A stretch of DNA of 64,000 nt. It comes from Gemmatimonadota bacterium (lineage in GTDB: Bacteria > JAAXHH01). A model generated the notes under the pieces. It did no database searches. It was not told the DNA's origin and was given only the letters and a program-made list of their open reading frames with translations. The first letter of the stretch is position 1. Each line of letters opens with the position of its first letter. The position numbers and the translations under genes are program-made. The DNA is taken from the NCBI GenBank assembly GCA_009841265.1, contig VXMB01000007.1, forward strand, positions 434,001 to 498,000, given 5' to 3'. This document shows, in pieces, positions 26,041-34,865 of the stretch.

Positions 26041-27342
26041 ATGTCCCTTAGCGGCATATTACGTATCACCGCGTGTCTGGCGCTTGCTGTACCCGGCGCG
26101 GCCATCGCGCAGGAAGAGGCGGCGGCTCCGGCGGCCGTGCTGAACTCCGGAGATACCGCCTGGATGCTCGTCAGCTGCGCCCTGGTGCTGCTCATGCTGC
26201 CCGGCCTGGCCATGTTCTACGGCGGGCTCACGCGCACCCGGAACGTGCTGGGCACCATGATGCACAGTTTCGCGGCCATGGGCATCATGGGCGTGCAGTG
26301 GACGATCTTCGGATTCGCCCTGGCCTTCGGCGCGAGCTCGATCATACCGGGCGTCCTCGGCTGGAGCTCTGACTACTTCCTGCTGGGCGGCGTCGATCCC
26401 GGAACCCTGTGGGACGGGACGAACATCCCCACGTACCTGTTCGCCATGTTCCAGGGCATGTTCGCCATCATCACCCCTGCCCTGATCGCCGGGGCCATTG
26501 CCGAACGTGTGAAGTTCGGCGCCTACTGCCTGCTGATCCTGCTCTGGGGTTTCGTGGTGTACGAACCCCTGTGCTACATGGTGTGGAACGCGGACGGCAT
26601 GCTCTTCAAGGACGGCGCCATTGACTTCGCCGGCGGCACGGTGGTGCACATATCTTCCGGCGTGGCGGGCCTGGTGGCCGCCATGGTGCTCGGTCCCCGT
26701 CTCGGTTATCCATCCCGGGCCATGAAGCCCAACAACTTGACCATGACTCTCATCGGCGCGGGCCTGCTCTGGATCGGCTGGTTCGGCTTCAACGCCGGTT
26801 CCGCCGTGTCCGCGGGTGAAACGGCCGTCCAGGCCCTGACGGTGACCCAGATCTCCGCCGCAGCGGGGGCCGTGGGCTGGATCGTCACGGAACTGATCCA
26901 CCACGGCAGGGCCTCGAGCCTCGGTATCGTATCCGGCATCCTGGCCGGCCTCGTCGCCATTACGCCGGCGGCGGGCAGCGTGACTCCGGCCTGGGCCCTG
27001 GTGTTCGGTTTCGGCGCCGCAGTGGTCTGCTTCCTGATGGTGCAGCTCAAGGGCAAGCTGGGTTACGACGATACGCTCGACGTCTTCGCCATCCACGGCA
27101 TTGGCGGCATGTTCGGCGCCCTGCTCGTCGGCCTGGTCGCCACCGACGTCGGCGGCTGGTCGCAGTTCCTGATCCAGATCAAGGGCGTGGTCATTGCCAT
27201 CGCGCTGTCGGCCGTCGGTACGGGCGTCCTCGTGTGGTTGATCGACCGGACGATCGGGCTCCGCGCCACGGACGAGGATCAGCTGGTCGGCCTGGACCAC
27301 TCCCAGCACGGGGAGGACGGTTACGGACTGACTCACCTGTAG
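26041..27342 (+). CDS. amt: Ammonium transporter (Amt/Rh family)
   Basis: A 433-residue inner-membrane protein that conducts ammonium. A cleavable signal peptide (ITACLALAVPGAAIAQ) is followed by 11 predicted membrane segments, as is usual for bacterial Amt. Conserved signatures: DTAWMLVSCALVLLMLPGLA, FYGGLTRTRNVLGTM, the twin pore His residues in GTVVHISSGVAGLVA and FAIHGIGGMFGAL, and FNAGSAVSAG. GGGAGG sits upstream of the ATG. It is directly followed, 77 bp away, by glnK, the usual arrangement in which GlnK plugs the channel when nitrogen is plentiful. Confidence 0.96.
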   Translation: MSLSGILRITACLALAVPGAAIAQEEAAAPAAVLNSGDTAWMLVSCALVLLMLPGLAMFYGGLTRTRNVLGTMMHSFAAMGIMGVQWTIFGFALAFGASSIIPGVLGWSSDYFLLGGVDPGTLWDGTNIPTYLFAMFQGMFAIITPALIAGAIAERVKFGAYCLLILLWGFVVYEPLCYMVWNADGMLFKDGAIDFAGGTVVHISSGVAGLVAAMVLGPRLGYPSRAMKPNNLTMTLIGAGLLWIGWFGFNAGSAVSAGETAVQALTVTQISAAAGAVGWIVTELIHHGRASSLGIVSGILAGLVAITPAAGSVTPAWALVFGFGAAVVCFLMVQLKGKLGYDDTLDVFAIHGIGGMFGALLVGLVATDVGGWSQFLIQIKGVVIAIALSAVGTGVLVWLIDRTIGLRATDEDQLVGLDHSQHGEDGYGLTHL

Positions 27343-27419
27343 TCGACCACGCTGAGGTCACGGACCGGGAACAGGCCCGAATCTATCATTAGACCATTAC
27401 TTCAGGAGTCGTCAGACCT

Positions 27420-27764
27420 ATGAAACTAATCGTAGCCATCATCAGACCGGAGAAGCTCGACGACGTCCGGAACGCGCTCGACGAGAAAGGCATCCCCGGC
27501 ATGACCCTGTCCAGGGTGTCGGGGCATGGCCGCACCGCCCATCGCACGGGGCTTTACCGGGGCCAGGAGATCGACATTCCCCTCGCGGCCAAGATACGCA
27601 TGGAAATCGCCGTCACCAACGATCAGAAGGACGAGATCGTGGACGTGATCTGGAAGGCCGCCAGGTCGGGCGGCGACCGGACGGGAGACGGCAAGATATT
27701 CGTCGTGCCCGTGGAAGAAAGCGTCCGCATCAGCAGTGGGGAACGCGGCGAGGACGCGGTGTAG
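27420..27764 (+). CDS. glnK: PII-family nitrogen regulator (GlnK-like)
   Basis: A 114-residue PII signal protein. MKLIVAIIRPEKLDDVRNAL at the start and the C-loop region (GDGKIFVVPVEESVRISSGERG) match. PII trimers bind ATP/ADP and 2-oxoglutarate and block Amt. In the T-loop, LYRGQEIDIPLAAKI shows the conserved Tyr-Arg-Gly, but the position of the uridylylated Tyr-51 (normally RGAEY) is Ile, so regulation by GlnD uridylylation is unlikely. Ligand-driven control is more probable. It lies directly downstream of amt, so it is very likely co-transcribed with it. Confidence 0.93.
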   Translation: MKLIVAIIRPEKLDDVRNALDEKGIPGMTLSRVSGHGRTAHRTGLYRGQEIDIPLAAKIRMEIAVTNDQKDEIVDVIWKAARSGGDRTGDGKIFVVPVEESVRISSGERGEDAV

Positions 27765-27766
27765 GC

Positions 27767-28555
27767 CTACAACGCCTCGGCCCGCGCCCTGAGTTCGTCT
27801 ATACCCTCTGCCATGGCCCGCAGGCGCGGGCTATCTGACTGCATGATCCGTTCGTGGGGCTCCAGGGTGTAGGGACTGAACCGCTTGATGGACGCCAGGT
27901 GGGCGTCCGAAGTGGGACGGGCCGCGTACTTGAGGGCGACATATCGCCTGCGCCCGGCTTTGCCATAGACGGCGTGGTAGAGACTCTGGTTGAATACGAC
28001 CGCGTCGCCCGGATCCGTCTCGACGGGATGACAGGGCACTTCGCTGCCCGGAGATCCGAAGAAGGCGGGATCGTCGAGTCCATGCCGCTGCTGGAACGGG
28101 GCAAGTTCTTCGTGGAAGGGAGACCGGTGCGATCCGGGTATGAAGCGCAGTGCTCCCCCGTCCTTCCGCATGGGATCCAGGTACATCATGATCTTGATGC
28201 GCAGGTAGCCGAGTTCCTGCGGCCCGGGCCGGTCCGCGTGCCAGTGGTGGAAGGGCCGCCGGGTCATGGTGCCCTGTACGCCTTCCGACCCCGACCAGAT
28301 CATGTCCTGGCCGAGCAGTTGCAGCATGGGCGTATATAATCGGTCGTCCTCGATCATCGGCAGGGCGGCCGGGTGCAACTCGAGGAACGGCGCGATGGAC
28401 ACGTGCTCGTCCTCCGAGGGCTGATGTCCCAGCTCCGCCGTCCATATCACGTCCGCCAGGCGTCCCAGTTCTTCGGTTTCCTCCACATTCAACACCTGCC
28501 TGAGCACGATAAATCCGAACACCCTGAAATGATGGATCTGGTCTTCTGTCAGCAT
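27767..28555 (-). CDS. Second phytanoyl-CoA dioxygenase (PhyH) family oxygenase
   Basis: A 262-residue Fe(II)/2-oxoglutarate-type oxygenase, distinct from the PhyH gene at 25 kb. It begins LTEDQIHHFRVFGFIVLRQV, with metal ligands in HHWHADRPG (HxD) and NQSLYHAVYGKAGRRR (distal His, then the Arg patch). The middle has the usual FIPGSHRSPFHEELAP. The substrate is unknown; the family includes small-molecule hydroxylases. It is convergent with glnK and its end lies 2 bp from it, so the two have no functional link that can be read from the sequence. Confidence 0.85.
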   Translation of the reverse strand: MLTEDQIHHFRVFGFIVLRQVLNVEETEELGRLADVIWTAELGHQPSEDEHVSIAPFLELHPAALPMIEDDRLYTPMLQLLGQDMIWSGSEGVQGTMTRRPFHHWHADRPGPQELGYLRIKIMMYLDPMRKDGGALRFIPGSHRSPFHEELAPFQQRHGLDDPAFFGSPGSEVPCHPVETDPGDAVVFNQSLYHAVYGKAGRRRYVALKYAARPTSDAHLASIKRFSPYTLEPHERIMQSDSPRLRAMAEGIDELRARAEAL

Positions 28556-28820
28556 GGCGGGAACCCTGCCTGAAGGTGGTTTACGTGGTCGTGTGATGGC
28601 ACAATAAGGTCTTGTAAAAAAGCCGTATCCTTAATAACATGGGTGCATTGCGAACCGCAAGACTAATTCAACTGGATACGTAACCGGCGCGGCGCGACCC
28701 GCTCATGAGTGGCCCGACTGACTCAAGCGCGGCGCCACCGGTCGATGTGCGACCTGCCCCTGCGCGCCCGCCTTGCACGGTGTGGCCAACCTGTGCGCTG
28801 CCAACCTGACACAGGATCAA

Positions 28821-29276
28821 ATGACCATGGCCCTCACAGAAGGCAAGACCGTAAACGGCAAGAAGGACGGCTACTGGATTACCTATTACGCTAACGGTAA
28901 TAAGCGGTCCGAAGGCTACTTCCGCATGGGCGTGAAGGACGGGAACTGGATCCAGTACCACAGCAACGGAAACAAGAAGAGCGAAGGACGGTTCAAGAAC
29001 GGCCTCAACGAGGGCTGGTACGTCTGCTGGCACGAGAACGGAACCAGGCAGTGGGAAGGCGATTACGGTCCCCACGTGGGGAAGTCCTACGACGGCAAGA
29101 AAGAGGGCCGTTGGATGTGCTACTCGGCGAAGGACGGCGAGACCGTGTGGCGCACCATCGAGTACAAGCACGGCACGCGAACGAAACCCGACGAGTATCC
29201 CCTCGGATCGTGTTCCTCATGCGGAGATCCCATCCACGATCTCGATACCGATCGGTGTCCAGTCTGTTCGGGGTGA
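28821..29276 (+). CDS. MORN-like repeat protein with C-terminal zinc ribbon
   Basis: A 151-residue protein. Residues 1-95 hold about four MORN-variant repeats (KKDGYWITYYANGNKRSEG; VKDGNWIQYHSNGNKKSEG; LNEGWYVCWHENGTRQWEG) as in YwqK-like proteins. The C-terminus is a two-CxxC zinc ribbon (SCSSCGDPIHDLDTDRCPVC). MORN-variant proteins are often partners of toxins or surface proteins, but no such neighbour is present. I start at the ATG at 28821 with AGGA 7 bp before it; a TTG 16 codons upstream is also open. The next gene, an ABC solute-binding protein, starts 88 bp downstream on the same strand, and function may be unrelated. Confidence 0.7.
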   Translation: MTMALTEGKTVNGKKDGYWITYYANGNKRSEGYFRMGVKDGNWIQYHSNGNKKSEGRFKNGLNEGWYVCWHENGTRQWEGDYGPHVGKSYDGKKEGRWMCYSAKDGETVWRTIEYKHGTRTKPDEYPLGSCSSCGDPIHDLDTDRCPVCSG

Positions 29277-29364
29277 TAGGGGGCCTCGTGTCTACTCGTG
29301 CCAGTTGGCCGCTCCTACCCCCCGGCCGCATCGCGCGGTTTTCATCTGAAGGGATCGACCGCCC

Positions 29365-30744
29365 GTGAAATCCTGGATGACGCGCCGCGCATTCCTCCAG
29401 TCGTCGACCGCCGCGGGCCTGGGCCTGGCGGCCGGCTGCAACCCGGCGCCGGCGCCCGGCGTCATCTTCAAAGGCTGGGTCTACGAACCCGACCTGGTCC
29501 GGGAGAACCTGGACTACTTCGAACGGCAGACCGGCATTCGGGTGGACTACAACGCGGTGTCGGGCAACTACCACGACAAGATGGTGGCGCTGCACGTGGG
29601 CGGCGCACCCATGGAATGTTGCTACGTCCGCGACGACGACTTCGCCGAGTGGGTAGAGGCCGGCTGGTTGCGTCCCTGCGATGACCTCCTGGCCGCGGAT
29701 CCCGATACGTCGGCGACGACCGCGGATCTCTTCCCCTACAACCTCTCGTCCATGACCTACGGCGGCAAACGCTACGGGTTGCCGTACTATACCGACTTCA
29801 ACATCTGGATCTACAACGCGCCCATGCTCGAAGCGGCGGGGTTCGACACCCCGGCCCGCACGCTGGACGAGCTGACCGAGCAGGCCATCAAGGTCCGGGA
29901 AGCGCGGGTCCGCACGCCGGCCGGGGACGTCATCGAGTACCCGATCATGCTGAACTTCCGGCAGAGCGTGCTCGGATTCCTTGACTGGTGGACGCTGAAC
30001 TACGCCAGCGAGGCGACGCTGTTCGACGATGACCTTAACCCCACCTTTCCGGACGACGAGGACCGCCGGGCCGAGACCATCCTGCAGTGGCTCACCGACG
30101 GCATCCACCGTCACCGCATCATCTCCCCCTCGTCGCTCACCGCGGGACAGATGCGCGACCACGTGGCCAGCGGCCGGCAGGTCTACGGCATCCTCAACAA
30201 GTACGACCTGGAGTACGTGAACAACCGCCGGAACTCGGCGGCCGCGGACGATGAGCTGAAGCGGAGGGGATCCGACGCGCAGCACGCGAAGGTGTACCGG
30301 ATGGCGCCGGTGCCGTCGATCTCGGCGGAACAGCACGGCACGCTGGGCTGGACGCGCATGTACTGCCTGACCTCGAGATGCCGAGAAGACCGGATGCAGG
30401 ACGCGTGGGCGCTGATGAAGTTCCTGGGCGCGAGGGATGCGGAAGGGGAGTACTACACGGCGCGGCGATGGTTCCGCCTGCGGGGACTGGGCTTCGCCTA
30501 CCGGTCGCTGCTGGACGATCCCGACATCGTCGCCCAGACGGAGCAGTGGGGCGAGATCGACAAGGTCCGAGAGCAGTCCCGCCACGTCCGGCCGCGGGAG
30601 AACATCAAGGCGCCCTGGTTCCCCGATTTCAAGATCTACTACCAGCCGGAAATCCAGAAGATCCTCCTGAGACAATTGACCGCCCGGGACGGCCTCGCCC
30701 GGATCGCAGGGCGGTGTCGCCAGTTGATCGCGGAATGGAGCTGA
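29365..30744 (+). CDS. ABC carbohydrate-type solute-binding lipoprotein, Tat-exported
   Basis: A 459-residue binding protein of the sugar-ABC (SBP_bac_1) type. The leader is a twin-arginine signal, TRRAFLQSSTAAGLGLAAGC, with a lipobox (LAAGC), so it would be folded before export and then lipidated. SBP signatures include GLPYYTDFNIWIYNAPMLEA and TLGWTRMYCLTSRCREDRMQ. It is the first gene of an operon with two permeases and an ATPase (29.4-33.8 kb) and would hand a carbohydrate or related ligand to them. The ligand cannot be deduced. Confidence 0.85.
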   Translation: MKSWMTRRAFLQSSTAAGLGLAAGCNPAPAPGVIFKGWVYEPDLVRENLDYFERQTGIRVDYNAVSGNYHDKMVALHVGGAPMECCYVRDDDFAEWVEAGWLRPCDDLLAADPDTSATTADLFPYNLSSMTYGGKRYGLPYYTDFNIWIYNAPMLEAAGFDTPARTLDELTEQAIKVREARVRTPAGDVIEYPIMLNFRQSVLGFLDWWTLNYASEATLFDDDLNPTFPDDEDRRAETILQWLTDGIHRHRIISPSSLTAGQMRDHVASGRQVYGILNKYDLEYVNNRRNSAAADDELKRRGSDAQHAKVYRMAPVPSISAEQHGTLGWTRMYCLTSRCREDRMQDAWALMKFLGARDAEGEYYTARRWFRLRGLGFAYRSLLDDPDIVAQTEQWGEIDKVREQSRHVRPRENIKAPWFPDFKIYYQPEIQKILLRQLTARDGLARIAGRCRQLIAEWS

Positions 30745-30754
30745 GCACGCAGAT

Positions 30755-31684
30755 ATGACCGTACTGAGACCTTCCCTTCTCATGACGAGGACGCGGGACT
30801 TCCTGCCCCTGGTGCTGAACCTGCCGGCGGTGATCCTGCTCCTCGCCTTCATCGCCTATCCCATCGGCATCTCCTTCTGGATGAGCCTGCACCGGTACAA
30901 CCTGCGACGGCCCGACCAGGTGTACTTCCACGGCCTGGAGAACTACGCGACCATCCTCGCGAGTCCCGAGTTCTGGAACGCCCTGTGGATCTCGCTGTAC
31001 TTCACCTTCATGGCCGTCCTCCTGGTCATCGTGATCGCCATGGCCATCGCCCTGCTGCTCCACGAGTCCTTCCGTGGCCGCGGCGTCGTGCGCGCCCTGC
31101 TGCTCATCCCCTGGGCCATCCCGGGCGTGGTCAACGGCCTGATGTGGGTGGGGCTGCTCGGGGACTACGGCGCCTTCAACGCCATGCTGGAGGACACGGT
31201 CGCCGCCGTCAACTACCTGTTTGGTCTAAACATTGTGTATACAGGCATGGCCTCGCCCTTCGTCGCGCTGAACGCCGCCATCGGCGCCCACGTGTGGCGG
31301 AGCGTGCCCTTCGCCTGCATCATCTTCCTGGCGGCGATCCAGGCCATTCCGACGGAACAGTACCGGGCCGCCCGGGTGGACGGCGCCACGTCGTGGAACC
31401 GCTTCCGGTTCATCACCTTGCCCTGGCTGTACCACGCCGTGCTCGTCGTTGCCATCTTCGAGACCATGAACGGCTTCCGGGCCTTCGACCTGATCTACGC
31501 GCTCACGGGCGGCGGGCCCGGAGACGCGACCCACGTCATCGCCTGGCAGACCTACAAGGAGGCCTTCGCCCGCCTCGATTTCGGCGGGGCCAACGCCTAT
31601 TCCTACCTCATCACGCTGATTACCATGACCCTGGCCATCATCTACATCCGGCTGCTATATCGCCGCGGACTCGTTCAGGGATAG
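30755..31684 (+). CDS. Carbohydrate ABC transporter permease, MalF/UgpA-like
   Basis: A 309-residue inner-membrane permease with about six membrane segments. It starts 10 bp after the solute-binding gene. The ATPase-contact EAA loop is EQYRAARVDGATSWNRFRFI, followed by TLPWLYHAVLVVAIF. It pairs with the following permease to form the channel of a type I importer. Confidence 0.9.
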   Translation: MTVLRPSLLMTRTRDFLPLVLNLPAVILLLAFIAYPIGISFWMSLHRYNLRRPDQVYFHGLENYATILASPEFWNALWISLYFTFMAVLLVIVIAMAIALLLHESFRGRGVVRALLLIPWAIPGVVNGLMWVGLLGDYGAFNAMLEDTVAAVNYLFGLNIVYTGMASPFVALNAAIGAHVWRSVPFACIIFLAAIQAIPTEQYRAARVDGATSWNRFRFITLPWLYHAVLVVAIFETMNGFRAFDLIYALTGGGPGDATHVIAWQTYKEAFARLDFGGANAYSYLITLITMTLAIIYIRLLYRRGLVQG

Positions 31685-31693
31685 GGGACTATC

Positions 31694-32539
31694 ATGTGGC
31701 GACGCGCCTCGCTCTACATCTATGCTCTGGCGGCCGTGATCTACCTGACCCTGCCCTTCGCCTGGGTGGCGGCCGTCAGCTTCATGCCCGAGCGCGAGGT
31801 GACGCAGCAGCGCTGGTGGCCCGAGGAGCCCACCATCGGCAACTACAGCCTCTATTTCGACGTGGAAGGCCGGACGGCGGACGTGGGCGCCGCCATCGCC
31901 CGGCAGTTTCCCCGCGCCATCGTCAACAGCCTGATCATCGGGACCGCGGTGATGCTCCTGAACCTGACCTGCGGCTCCCTGGCGGCCTACGCCCTGTCGC
32001 GCCTGCCGTTCCGGGGCAACCTGCTGCTCCTGCTGTTCTATCTCGGTTCGCGGAGCGTGCCCGGCGTGGCCATCATGATCCCCATGTACCTGCTGATGCG
32101 GAGCTACGGACTCCTGGACACGCACCTGTCGGTGATCCTGTCCCATACGACCTTTACCCTGCCCTTCACCATCTGGATCCTGAAGGGCTATTTCCAGACC
32201 GTGCCCCTGGACCTGGAACGGGCCGCGCGGGTCGACGGATGCACGCCGCTGGGCGCGTTGCTGCGGGTGTTTCTGCCGGTGACGACGCCGGGATTGGTCG
32301 CCGTGGGCATCTTTGCCTTCATCGCGTCCTGGGGCGAGTTCCTCTTCGCCCTGCTCTTTACCACCACCATCGCCTCCCGGCCGGTGACGGTGCTGGCATC
32401 GGATTTCGCCCAGGAATTGCAGGTGCCCTTCACCGTCATCGCCGCGGGCGGCGTGCTGGTCATTCTCCTGCCCCTGGTCCTGTCCTTCCTCTTCCAGCGG
32501 CTCATCATACAGGGTATCGGCGGATCGGTGACGGGGTAG
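31694..32539 (+). CDS. Carbohydrate ABC transporter permease, MalG/UgpE-like
   Basis: A 281-residue inner-membrane permease with about six membrane segments, the second channel subunit. It has the EAA loop LERAARVDGCTPLGALLRVF and a FLPVTTPGLVAVGIFAFIAS segment. It begins 9 bp after the first permease, in the same operon. Confidence 0.9.
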   Translation: MWRRASLYIYALAAVIYLTLPFAWVAAVSFMPEREVTQQRWWPEEPTIGNYSLYFDVEGRTADVGAAIARQFPRAIVNSLIIGTAVMLLNLTCGSLAAYALSRLPFRGNLLLLLFYLGSRSVPGVAIMIPMYLLMRSYGLLDTHLSVILSHTTFTLPFTIWILKGYFQTVPLDLERAARVDGCTPLGALLRVFLPVTTPGLVAVGIFAFIASWGEFLFALLFTTTIASRPVTVLASDFAQELQVPFTVIAAGGVLVILLPLVLSFLFQRLIIQGIGGSVTG

Positions 32540-32611
32540 GCAAGCGATTGGATAGTCAGATGGTCAGATGATCCCGCGGCCGGTTCATCGTTTAATTGAG
32601 GAGCAACTCCA

Positions 32612-33787
32612 TTGGCACGAGTCCGGTTGAAAAACCTTACGAAACACTTCGGCGACGTGGTGGCCGTGGACGACGTGACGCTCGACATCGCCGACCGCGA
32701 GTTCCTGACGCTCCTGGGCCCCTCGGGCTGCGGCAAGACCACCCTGCTCAACATGATCGCCGGGCTGGAATCGCCCACGGCGGGCGAGGTGTGGTTCGAC
32801 GACCGGAACGTGACGGCCGTGCCGCCCGAGCGCCGGGACATCGCCATGGTTTTCCAGACCTACGCCCTCTATCCCCATATGAGCGTCTTCGACAACGTGG
32901 CCTTCGGACTCAAGATGCGCGGCGTGCCCGCGGAGGATCGAAAGCGACTCGTGCTGGCAGCGTCAAAGACCATGGAGATCGAACACCTGCTGGACCGCAA
33001 GCCCCGGGCGCTGAGCGGCGGGCAGCGGCAGCGGGTCGCCCTGGCTCGCGCCATCGTCCGCGATCCGGGCGTGTTCCTCCTCGACGAACCGCTGTCCAAC
33101 CTGGACGCGCAGCTTCGCGTGGTAATGCGAACGGAATTGAAGCGCCTCCACGGCGAGCTCGAAATGACCTTCGTCTACGTCACCCACGACCAGGCCGAAT
33201 CGCTCATCCTCTCCGACCGGATCGTAGTCATGAAGGAGGGGCAGATCCAGCAGATCGGCACCCCCGAGTCCATCTACGACAGCCCCGCCAACACCTTCGT
33301 TGCCGGGTTCGTGGGGAGCCCGCCCATCAACCTGCTTAAGGGCACGCTGAAACAATCGGCCGGTGGCGCCTGGCAGGTAGTCGGCGAGGGGTACGCTTGT
33401 GATGTGGCTGCGTCGATGGTTGAGCGCATGGAACCGCCGGAAGGGCAGGAGGTATTTCTGGGTGTTCGGGCCGAGGATATCGAGGTCGGTGAGGTGACGG
33501 CTGCGGGATCGGCCTGCGAGGCGCAGGATGCGGAGACTGCGGTAGCACCGACGCCTGATTCCGAGTCGGAAAACACCCGGTCCGTGGCTCGTGCGTCCGT
33601 CGTCGTGCGCGAACCCATGGGCAGCGACCTCTACCTGACGGTTGACGTCGGGGGCAACAACGTCAAGGTACGCACCCGGCCGGACGTTCGTTTCGACCGG
33701 GGCGACAGCGTGGACCTCACCTTCGATCCGGAGAAGATACACCTGTTCGACGGGGAGAGCGGAACGTCGTTGACACTTGAAATTTAA
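32612..33787 (+). CDS. ABC transporter ATPase of the UgpC/MalK type
   Basis: A 391-residue ATPase for the upstream carbohydrate-type importer. Walker [12 protein letters not shown], signature LSGGQRQRV, Walker [17 protein letters not shown] and the switch His in [11 protein letters not shown] are all present. A C-terminal OB/TOBE-type regulatory domain follows ([22 protein letters not shown]), with a variable linker at about residues 300-325 rich in Ala/Thr/Glu. The start is TTG at 32612 with GAGGAG 10 bp upstream; a downstream ATG would cut off the strand before Walker A. It lies 72 bp from the second permease. Confidence 0.92.
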   Translation: MARVRLKNLTKHFGDVVAVDDVTLDIADREFLTLLGPSGCGKTTLLNMIAGLESPTAGEVWFDDRNVTAVPPERRDIAMVFQTYALYPHMSVFDNVAFGLKMRGVPAEDRKRLVLAASKTMEIEHLLDRKPRALSGGQRQRVALARAIVRDPGVFLLDEPLSNLDAQLRVVMRTELKRLHGELEMTFVYVTHDQAESLILSDRIVVMKEGQIQQIGTPESIYDSPANTFVAGFVGSPPINLLKGTLKQSAGGAWQVVGEGYACDVAASMVERMEPPEGQEVFLGVRAEDIEVGEVTAAGSACEAQDAETAVAPTPDSESENTRSVARASVVVREPMGSDLYLTVDVGGNNVKVRTRPDVRFDRGDSVDLTFDPEKIHLFDGESGTSLTLEI

Positions 33788-33856
33788 ATCAGGGAAGTCC
33801 GGCCAAGCGTTCTTTCGCACGTATTCTGATCCCTGTCCGAAATCACGAGGTGAAAA

Positions 33857-34276
33857 ATGACGGCAACATCACAGCGCATATTGGTAGTACTGGCATGGGC
33901 TTGTGCAGGTTGCTGGCTGATCTATTGCCTGATGCTCAGGAGCCAGTTGCCCGCTGACATGGCCATTCAGTTCAGCCTGGACGGCGATCCGAACCTGTGG
34001 CTGGGGCGCGAGATGTTTATATTGATAACCGTCCTGTTGATCGCTGTCGATGCCGGAATCTTCCATCGCATGGTCAGCCAGGTCGGTGACGCATTAACTT
34101 CAGTGGTTGTTTACGTTTTCTTTTTGTTCTACGGGGGTGTGATCGGTGTATTCTGGGAGGTCCTGGCGTTTAATCTGAGTAATTCACCCATCCAATGGAT
34201 GTGGATCGGTACATTCGCTGTCGTATCGGGTCTGATTACCCTGGTGGTCGATATGGCGGGGAGGATGTCAAAATGA
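33857..34276 (+). CDS. Membrane protein of DUF1648-like type
   Basis: A 139-residue protein with four predicted membrane segments. The SQLPADMAIQFSLDGDPNLW segment between the first two matches the DUF1648 pattern (L-P-x-x-I-x-x-H/Q-F-x-x-x-G-x-P-x-x-W). DUF1648 proteins occur near membrane regulators, but function is not known. It overlaps the next gene by the 4-bp ATGA sequence (34273-34276), which implies translational coupling, so the two probably work as a pair. Confidence 0.6.
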   Translation: MTATSQRILVVLAWACAGCWLIYCLMLRSQLPADMAIQFSLDGDPNLWLGREMFILITVLLIAVDAGIFHRMVSQVGDALTSVVVYVFFLFYGGVIGVFWEVLAFNLSNSPIQWMWIGTFAVVSGLITLVVDMAGRMSK

Positions 34277-34770
34277 GATTCGGCGCGCCGTGGAGTACGT
34301 CTGTAAAATGGATTACAGGAATAACGGTTACTTTTCTGGCTATCCTGGTGATCTTTGGGATATCCCAGATGGAGGAGATAGGATCCGGGTCCAGCATCCT
34401 GCTTGCCCTGCTCACTGTCGTTTTACCTGCTTTGGTACTAGTCTTGTCGGCATGCTGGATGATCCGGGGTTTTGTGTTATCCGGCGATTCGCTGTTGATC
34501 CAGCGCTTGGGATGGCAATCGAGGCTGGACTTGACGGAATTGGTGTCCGCAGAGGCGGATCCGGAGGCGATGGATAAATCTCTCAGGACTTGGGGGAACG
34601 GCGGGATATTTTGCTTCTGTGGCCGGTTCCGGAATACGAAGTTGGGCGCCTATCGCGTTTACGCAACAGACCCGAAGCGGTCCGTTGTGCTGAAGTTTAA
34701 TGACCGGTCTGTCGTAGTTACCCCGGACCGGCCGGATGATTTTATCGCCAGCATCAGTGAGCGGACATGA
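34273..34770 (+). CDS. Two-TM membrane protein with PH-like domain
   Basis: A 165-residue protein: two membrane segments (WITGITVTFLAILVIFGIS; ILLALLTVVLPALVLVLSAC), then a soluble domain whose pattern of strands (VLSGDSLLIQRLGWQSRLDL; LGAYRVYATDPKRSVVLKF; RSVVVTPDRPDDFIASI) is like the bacterial PH (bPH) fold. The start is the ATG overlapping the upstream stop codon (ATGA), although the frame is open a further 26 codons upstream. It is coupled to the DUF1648-like gene, so the pair may form a small membrane sensor or scaffold. Confidence 0.6.
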   Translation: MRFGAPWSTSVKWITGITVTFLAILVIFGISQMEEIGSGSSILLALLTVVLPALVLVLSACWMIRGFVLSGDSLLIQRLGWQSRLDLTELVSAEADPEAMDKSLRTWGNGGIFCFCGRFRNTKLGAYRVYATDPKRSVVLKFNDRSVVVTPDRPDDFIASISERT

Positions 34771-34865
34771 CTGTAGGAAATCGGTGTCGGCTCCGTATCC
34801 GACTGCCGGCTTCGTATCCGACTGTCGGCTCCGCATCCGACCCATCACGTCGCTTCATTTAATCC

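Noticed and set aside
26059..27336. A 425-codon open frame antisense to amt
   Set aside because: It mirrors the strongly conserved amt gene and its translation is repetitive His/Asp/Gln sequence with no ribosome site or motif.
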